Made by a program: the position numbers and the translations under genes. Below the pieces are notes generated by a model. It did no database searches, had not been told where the DNA came from, and saw only the letters and a program-made list of their open reading frames with translations. Below are positions 59,012 to 64,000 of a stretch of DNA of 64,000 bases, one piece after another. The DNA comes from Corallococcus macrosporus. GTDB taxonomy: Bacteria; Myxococcota; Myxococcia; Myxococcales; Myxococcaceae. The stretch lies in assembly GCF_017302985.1 (NCBI RefSeq), contig NZ_JAFIMU010000007.1, positions 930,001 to 994,000 of the forward strand, read 5' to 3'. Positions within the stretch are counted from its first letter, which is position 1. Each line of letters begins with the position of its first letter.

Positions 59012-59027
59012 TGGCACGCCGGGTGCT
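59012..59027 (+). promoter_or_regulatory. sigma-54 (-24/-12) promoter for the small secreted protein
   Basis: TGGCACG-N4-GTGCT (59012-59027) has GG at 59013-59014 and GC at 59025-59026, the exact sigma-54 spacing, with one mismatch to TGGCACG-N4-TTGCW. A start near 59038 would give about a 50-base leader before the ATG at 59088. An NtrC-type activator is encoded just upstream on the other strand. Confidence 0.65.
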
Positions 59028-59087
59028 CTAGGGCTCTGGCATCAACCGATGCAATCCCGCGTCGGCGTGTCGTCCCCGGAGCCATCC

Positions 59088-59360
59088 ATGAAGACCGTCA
59101 TCGTCGCCGCCCTGTTCGCCGCCTCCGCCGCTTTCGCCAACACCCCGGCCCCCGCCGCGCAGCCGGCTCCCGCCGCCGCCCCTGCCGCGCAGCCGGCCCC
59201 CGCCGCCGAGCCGAAGACCGAGGCCGCCGCCCCCGAGGCGAAGGGTGAGATGAAGGGCGAGATGAAGACCGAGACCAAGACCGAGACCAAGGCCGGCAAG
59301 AAGGGCTCGAAGACCAAGACCGAGAAGAAGACCACCACCGAGACGAAGACCGAGGGCTGA
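59088..59360 (+). CDS. small low-complexity secreted protein, Ala/Pro then Lys/Thr/Glu-rich
   Basis: A 90-residue protein with a signal peptide (MKTVIVAALFAASAAFA). The mature part starts with an Ala/Pro run (NTPAPAAQPAPAAAP...) and ends in repeats of KGEMK, KTETK and KTTTETK. Highly charged, likely disordered and periplasmic. Codon use is limited to a few repeated codons. No family is recognised. It is preceded by a near-consensus sigma-54 promoter and followed by a double hairpin. Confidence 0.75.
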   Translation: MKTVIVAALFAASAAFANTPAPAAQPAPAAAPAAQPAPAAEPKTEAAAPEAKGEMKGEMKTETKTETKAGKKGSKTKTEKKTTTETKTEG

Positions 59361-59376
59361 TCCCTCCCGTCACGCG

Positions 59377-59455
59377 GCGGTCCGTCTCCAAGGGGCGGAC
59401 CGCACGTGGTGCCCGACAGGGGCGCTCTCTTCAGAGGGCGCCCCTGTTGTCGTTT
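59377..59455 (+). terminator. tandem hairpin terminator
   Basis: First stem GCGGTCCG/CGGACCGC (59377-59403). Second CAGGGGCGC/GCGCCCCTG (59417-59446) with inner CTCT/AGAG pairing, followed by TTGTCGTTT. It lies right after the small secreted protein gene. Confidence 0.75.
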
Positions 59456-59553
59456 CCAGGCCCCGGAACGGCCCTTCTCGCCACTTCCAGTGTTTTCAGT
59501 AGAACCACCATTTGACAGGAACAGAGGAATCGCGCATAACAGGACATATGTGG

Positions 59554-60198
59554 ATGGCGGCTCATCCACGACAGGAAGGGGCGTCCCCCTCCCCCCCTTC
59601 AAGCGAGACGGTCATGGTGGAAGCGTTCACGAAGGTGTCCGAAGCGTCGCGGTTGCTCCTGGACAAGGGCCTGTGCCCGGCCACGGGTTCGGATGCGCTG
59701 GGCATGGTGGCCCGCCCGCTGAAGGTGGACCGGGCCTGCATCTTCGAGAACCGGACCACGAACCTGGCGGGCCGGTTCCTCACGGACCTGCGCCACGCGT
59801 GGGCGGAGCCGGGCGTGGTGTCCCCCCTGGCGCACCCGGTGCTGCGCGCGCTGCCCATGCACGACTACGCGATGGCGTGGACGGACATGCTGGAGGCGGG
59901 GATGGTGGTCAACTGCACCTCGCGCGAGGCGCCGCCGATGATGCGCGAGCTGCTGGAGCGCCAGGGCGTGCAGTCCGTGCTGCTGTGCCCCATCGTCCCG
60001 GCCAAGCAGTGGTGGGGCTTCGTGGCGTTCGAGGACTGCCACCAGCCGCGCATCTGGCGCCCGGAAGAGGTGTCGCTGCTCAAGTCGCTGGCGCGGGCCA
60101 TTGGCGCGTCCGTGCGGCACGCGAGCATGCGCTCCTCGCTGTCGCAGGTGCGCTCCAACCTCACCAGCGTGCTGCGCCCCGTCGTCGGGGACACCTGA
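59554..60198 (+). CDS. GAF-domain protein
   Basis: A roughly 214-residue cytoplasmic protein with a GAF-like sensor fold spanning about 25-190: LKVDRACIFENR, MMRELLERQGVQSVLLCPIVPAKQWWGFVAFEDCHQPRIWRPEEVSLLKSLARAIGASVRHA is the typical GAF end. ATG 59548 and 59554 and a TTG at 59512 are possible starts; AGGA lies 9 bases before 59554. No output domain is attached, so it may modulate another signalling protein; the ligand is unknown. Confidence 0.8.
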   Translation: MAAHPRQEGASPSPPSSETVMVEAFTKVSEASRLLLDKGLCPATGSDALGMVARPLKVDRACIFENRTTNLAGRFLTDLRHAWAEPGVVSPLAHPVLRALPMHDYAMAWTDMLEAGMVVNCTSREAPPMMRELLERQGVQSVLLCPIVPAKQWWGFVAFEDCHQPRIWRPEEVSLLKSLARAIGASVRHASMRSSLSQVRSNLTSVLRPVVGDT

Positions 60199-60339
60199 GC
60201 CCACCTCCGGACTCCGGTGGGTCGTACCCGGGTCATGGCCGCCCGCCTTCCGGGCGAGCGGGAGGGGGCCCGAGGGACTGAAGGGGAGCGGTAACGCGGC
60301 GCCCCGTTTCTGCTACCCTCGCCGCCCTGCGCCCCGCCC

Positions 60340-62214
60340 ATGTCCTCGTTTGAGCCAACCGCCATCAGTCGTTCCCGGCCTCCTGACCTCGTCAGCGGCT
60401 ACCGCCTGGAGAAGCTCGTCGGTGCCGGCGGCATGGGAGAGGTCCACAAGGCCACCCAGCTGTCGCTCGGCCGTACGGTCGCGGTGAAGCTGTTGAACCC
60501 GGAGCTGGCCAAGGACCCGTCGTTCATCGCGCGCTTCCAGAAGGAAGCCGCGGCGCTGGCGACCCTGAGCCACCCCCACGTCGTCTCCATCGTCGACAAG
60601 GGGAAGACGGACACCACCTATTACCTGGTGATGGAGTTCGTGGACGGGCCGTCCCTGCGCGAGCTCATGCGCAGCCCGTCCATGGAGACGCCGGTGCTGC
60701 TGCGCCGGATGCTGGAGATCTGCCGGGCCATCGAGTACGCGCACGGCCGGGGCGTCATCCACCGCGACCTGAAGCCGGAGAACATCCTGCTGGATCAGCA
60801 GGCCGGCGGCATCGCGAAGGTGTCCGACTTCGGCCTGGCGTCGTTCCTGGACGACGCGACGGCGGCCTCGCGCTTCGCGCTCACGTCCACGCACGTGTCC
60901 ATGGGCACCATCTCGTACATGGCGCCCGAGCAGCGCGTGGACGCGAAGAGCGCGGACGCGCGGGCGGACATCTTCTCGCTGGGCGTCATCCTCTACGAGA
61001 CCTTCACCGGCGAGGTGCCGCTGGGCACCTTCGATCCGCCGTCGCGCAAGCGCGGAGGGCTGGACCCCCGCGTGGATGCCATCGTGATGCGGTGCCTCAA
61101 GCCGGATCCCGACGACCGCTATCCTTCCGTCACCGCGCTCATCGCGGACCTGGAGCCGCTGGTTCCGGGAAGCCTGCTGTCCATGCCGCCCCTGCGGCTG
61201 ACGCGCTGGCAGCGGGCGAAGCACGCGATGCGCCGCGCGGCGCGGGTGACGGCGCAGACGGCCGCGGGCGTGACGGTGCTGGCCGCCGTGGGAGTGCTGG
61301 GCGTGGCGTACCACCGCAGCGGGCAGGTGCACACGCAGGAGCCGCTGCCGGGCAAGGTCATCATGGACACGCGGCTGCAGGACACGCCCCGCAACGGGCC
61401 GGGCCGGGTGGAGGACGTCACCCCGGACAAGCGCCGCGTGACCATGGGGGACGGCCCGGACCTCCCGCAGATGCTGGTGGCCGGCCGGACGCTGAGCTTC
61501 GAGAACAAGGCCCTCGTCTTCCCTCCCGTGGAGGAAGATGGAGCGTCGCGCGTGGGCCGCGCCCGCGTGGACGTGGTGGGGCTGGTGGGCGGCGTCGCCC
61601 GGCTGACCGCGCGCGTGCGCGCCGAGGCGCCGCCGACCACGTGGAAGCGCCGCCTGAAGGAAGTGCTCAACGGCCCGCCGCCGGAGCCGGTGGCCTCGCT
61701 GGGCCTGATGGGCCGGGAAGGCCGCTACGTCACCATCGTGCATCACGGCGCGGGTGCGCCGCTGTCCGTGGAGTGGTCGCTCGGCGAGCGCAGCGGCGCC
61801 ATGCTGGGCCTCGTCGCCCCGGAGAGCGAGGCGCGGCTGGAGCTGTTCGTCACCGAGGACGGCGTGATGCAGGCCTACGTCGGCCAGGGGAAGGATCAGC
61901 GCCCCATCGCGGAGCCCTTGAACCTGGGCCGCGACTGGCAGGCCCAGTTCGCCGAGGCCCCCGCGCCGGCCGTCGGCTGCATCGAGGGCACCTGCAGCAT
62001 CGACGGGCTCACCTACACGGTGGACCGGCCCGCGCCCGTGACGGAGAGCCCCGCCTCGCCCGTGGTGGTCATCCCCCAGGCGCCGGTGCGCACGGTGGCG
62101 GCCAACACGGTGCCGGCCAAGGCGGTGGTCCAGAAGAAGCCGGCCCCGCCGCCCCCGCCCAAGCGCCCGCCGGCCAAGGCAGCCCCCGTGAAGACCGCCC
62201 CGAAGCGCCGCTAG
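60340..62214 (+). CDS. membrane-anchored Ser/Thr protein kinase
   Basis: A 624-residue Hanks-type kinase. Catalytic domain about 21-280: glycine loop LVGAGGMGEVHKA, ATP lysine Lys 50 (VAVKLL), HRDLKPEN (Asp 143), VSDFGLAS (Asp 163), MGTISYMAPEQ. A membrane helix spans about 304-325. The C-terminal extracytoplasmic part (330-624) is a beta-rich region with a Cys pair (CIEGTC), then a Pro/Lys/Val-rich tail. No PASTA repeats are seen; the ligand is unknown. Confidence 0.93.
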   Translation: MSSFEPTAISRSRPPDLVSGYRLEKLVGAGGMGEVHKATQLSLGRTVAVKLLNPELAKDPSFIARFQKEAAALATLSHPHVVSIVDKGKTDTTYYLVMEFVDGPSLRELMRSPSMETPVLLRRMLEICRAIEYAHGRGVIHRDLKPENILLDQQAGGIAKVSDFGLASFLDDATAASRFALTSTHVSMGTISYMAPEQRVDAKSADARADIFSLGVILYETFTGEVPLGTFDPPSRKRGGLDPRVDAIVMRCLKPDPDDRYPSVTALIADLEPLVPGSLLSMPPLRLTRWQRAKHAMRRAARVTAQTAAGVTVLAAVGVLGVAYHRSGQVHTQEPLPGKVIMDTRLQDTPRNGPGRVEDVTPDKRRVTMGDGPDLPQMLVAGRTLSFENKALVFPPVEEDGASRVGRARVDVVGLVGGVARLTARVRAEAPPTTWKRRLKEVLNGPPPEPVASLGLMGREGRYVTIVHHGAGAPLSVEWSLGERSGAMLGLVAPESEARLELFVTEDGVMQAYVGQGKDQRPIAEPLNLGRDWQAQFAEAPAPAVGCIEGTCSIDGLTYTVDRPAPVTESPASPVVVIPQAPVRTVAANTVPAKAVVQKKPAPPPPPKRPPAKAAPVKTAPKRR

Positions 62215-62299
62215 GGGACCGGGCGGGGCCAGTCCCGGACACGCGCTTCAAGGGGAATATGGCCTCGCCGGAGGGATTGCATTATCCCTCGGCTCCCCT

Positions 62300-64000
62300 A
62301 TGCGCACCTTCCGTCGCGGCCTGACCGCGCTCGCCCTCGTCGCCGGACTCACCGGCTGCCCCCGGCCCTCCTCCGTCGTCGCGCCCCACGTGCTCGAGTC
62401 CGCCGCCGAGCGCGCCGGCCAGGGTGACGCGGAGGCGCGCACGCTCGCGTTCGCGGGCTTCCACGCGTACCTCGTCGCGGGCGACGTGAAGCTCGCGCAG
62501 CAGCGCTTCGACGCCGCCGTGCAGAAGGACCCGGGCGACCCGTACGCCCTGGAAGGCCAGGCGCTGCTGGCCCGGCGCAACGGCCAGTCCGACCGCGCGC
62601 TCGCCGCGTCCCTGGAGCTGGTGAAGCGCGCCCCGCGCCACCCGGTGGCCGTCATCGCCGCCCGCTACGTGCTGGACCGCGTGGGCACCTCGCGCGCGGA
62701 GGACGACACCATCCTCAAGGGCGTGGACGCCGCGCTCACCGCGGGCGCCCGGGGTGAGACGGCCTACCTCTTGCGCGCCGCGCGCCTGGCGGTGGCCAGC
62801 CTCCGCGCGGACTCCGCCACCCAGGCCCAGACGCTCAAGGACCTGGGCAGCGCGAGCGAGGCCTCGCTGGTGGGCCCCTTCTCGCCCTTCCACGTGCTGG
62901 CCATCGACGAGCCCATCGCGCCGGAGAAGGACGGTTCGTTCGCGGGTCCCTTCACGGGCGCGTACGGCCCGCTGGCGGTGCGCACGCTGCGCTCGCCGGA
63001 CGGCCGGCTGGACCTGGGCGGCGAGCCCGGCCACGGGGACATGTACGCGCTGGGCATCGACGCGGAGGTGGCGGAAGCCGGCGTGTACGTGCTGCGCACG
63101 GTGAGCCAGACGTCGCACCGCGTGCTGATGGACGGCGCCCCCGTGCTGGAGCGCCGCGACTGGGCGCGCACCGCGTCCACGGTGAGCGTGCGCGCCATGG
63201 AGCTGCCCGCCGGCAAGCACCGCTTCGTGGTGAAGATGTCCCGCGACAACACCCAGGGCGGCCTCACCTTCGCGCTGATGAAGGCGGACGGAAGCCCCGC
63301 CGGCGTTCGCCTCACCGCCGCCACCGGGCCCGCGCCGCGCTGGAACGCGAGCGCCCCGGACGAGGCGGAGGTCCCGGACCTGTACCCGGGCGCGGAGGAC
63401 CTGGCCCAGGCACTCCAGGGCGAGGCCGGTGAGACGCTGAGCACCTTCCTCGCGGTGCGCGACGGCCTGGCGCGCGACCCGGACGGCACGCAGCGGCTGA
63501 TGGCGAAGCTGGAGGCCACCACGCCCGCGCTGCTCACCCTGCGCGCGGAGCAGGCCGCGCAGGACCGCGGCATCCCGTCCAAGGTGGCGCGCGGCCGGGC
63601 CACGCGCGACCTGGAGGCGGCGCTGGCGAAGGACCCGGGCAACGTGTCCGCGCTGCTCTTGCGCGCGGACCTCTTCCTGGATGACGGCCAGCCGGCCACC
63701 GCGCTGGACACGCTGAAGACGGCGCGCGACGCGGTGAAGCCCGCGGGCTTCCCGGTGCACATCCTCCTGGCCCGCGCCGCGCTGGCGCTGGACGTGGACG
63801 CGCAGGCGGAGGTCGCCCTGGCCGCCGCGCTGGAGGCCCAGCCGGGCCTGTGCGAGGCGCTGGGGTTGCAGTACTCGCTGGCGCGCCGGCGCGACGCGGT
63901 GGCCCGCACGGACGAGCTGGTGAAGGCCCAGGAGGGCTGCCCCGGCGCGGACGCGCGGCGGGTGGACCACCTGCGCACGCGCGGCGACCTGGAGGGCGCG
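62300..64000 (+). CDS. TPR lipoprotein, resembles N-terminal half of the DUF3857 protein, truncated at window end
   Basis: 567 residues are visible from ATG 62300; the frame is open at the window end. Lipobox LTGC (Cys 20). TPR-like helices (AFAGFHAYLVAGDVKLAQQRFDAAVQKDPGDPYALEGQALL) lead into a PA14/sandwich-like domain (VYVLRTVSQTSHRVLMDGAPVLERRDW, LPAGKHRFVVKMSRDNTQGGLTFALM) and then more TPRs. The same order occurs in the 1220-residue protein at 30902-34564, so a DUF3857/transglutaminase half may follow beyond the window. Confidence 0.75.
   Translation, partial: MRTFRRGLTALALVAGLTGCPRPSSVVAPHVLESAAERAGQGDAEARTLAFAGFHAYLVAGDVKLAQQRFDAAVQKDPGDPYALEGQALLARRNGQSDRALAASLELVKRAPRHPVAVIAARYVLDRVGTSRAEDDTILKGVDAALTAGARGETAYLLRAARLAVASLRADSATQAQTLKDLGSASEASLVGPFSPFHVLAIDEPIAPEKDGSFAGPFTGAYGPLAVRTLRSPDGRLDLGGEPGHGDMYALGIDAEVAEAGVYVLRTVSQTSHRVLMDGAPVLERRDWARTASTVSVRAMELPAGKHRFVVKMSRDNTQGGLTFALMKADGSPAGVRLTAATGPAPRWNASAPDEAEVPDLYPGAEDLAQALQGEAGETLSTFLAVRDGLARDPDGTQRLMAKLEATTPALLTLRAEQAAQDRGIPSKVARGRATRDLEAALAKDPGNVSALLLRADLFLDDGQPATALDTLKTARDAVKPAGFPVHILLARAALALDVDAQAEVALAAALEAQPGLCEALGLQYSLARRRDAVARTDELVKAQEGCPGADARRVDHLRTRGDLEGA

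Noticed and set aside
62282-63970. 562-codon antisense frame at the window end
   Set aside because: Shadow of the TPR lipoprotein, with the same low-complexity character.

Overview
The window looks like chromosomal DNA of a myxobacterium, most likely Myxococcus/Corallococcus-like. The reasons are: strong G+C bias at third codon positions, which creates long meaningless antisense frames almost everywhere; a GTP-type PEP carboxykinase; two NtrC-type sigma-54 activators, each with a nearby histidine kinase; a membrane-anchored Ser/Thr kinase; many lipoproteins and TPR proteins; a chitin/GlcNAc degradation cluster; and a lipoprotein toxin with a candidate immunity gene. I identify no tRNA, rRNA, CRISPR array or insertion sequence. 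Genes are tightly packed. Many starts are GTG or TTG inside 4-bp overlaps, and many convergent pairs overlap or abut at their stop codons.

Layout. 1-5.4 kb: truncated SLC13-type permease, pckG, and a TPR protein coupled to a periplasmic-binding-protein lipoprotein. 5.4-10.3 kb (minus): aminotransferase with a small partner, the biotin genes bioB-bioF-bioD, and a GlsB/YeaQ-type membrane protein. 10.5-14.4 kb: radA, then a lipoprotein carrying a C-terminal PD-(D/E)xK-like nuclease domain followed by a candidate immunity gene. 14.7-21.5 kb: histidine kinase and sigma-54 response regulator separated by an inverted Nudix gene, then envelope proteins of unknown role. 21.6-26.2 kb: rsfS-rlmH, a short RtcB-family protein, a ComF-type protein, a Uma2 protein and small membrane proteins. 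26.3-30.7 kb: SIS-domain deaminase/isomerase, nagA and a GH18 chitinase lipoprotein, closed by a strong terminator. 30.9-40.3 kb: a 1220-residue DUF3857/transglutaminase-like protein, a large secreted protein, and a trehalose-6-phosphate synthase/phosphatase fusion with a membrane partner. 40.3-42.5 kb: SDR reductase divergent from an HxlR regulator, then a cupin protein.

42.6-49.7 kb (minus) is the most unusual part. It is a tight seven-gene operon encoding an AdoMet decarboxylase, a large zinc-ribbon DUF4178 protein, a 53-residue membrane protein, a DUF350 membrane protein, a membrane-embedded spermidine-synthase-like aminopropyltransferase, a Tat/lipoprotein FAD amine-oxidase-like enzyme and an exported threonine-aldolase-like PLP enzyme. 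I propose that it makes or modifies an aminopropylated compound at the cell envelope.

49.7-64 kb: cyclophilin lipoprotein, esterase and YjbQ protein; an AAA ATPase/DUF4276 pair with visibly lower G+C that resembles ATPase-TOPRIM defence modules; an L,D-transpeptidase; a coiled-coil lipoprotein, histidine kinase and sigma-54 regulator operon; a tiny Lys/Thr/Glu-rich secreted protein behind a near-consensus sigma-54 promoter; a GAF protein; a Ser/Thr kinase; and a truncated TPR lipoprotein that resembles the N-terminal half of the DUF3857 protein. I worked by reading and hand counting; no database search was possible.
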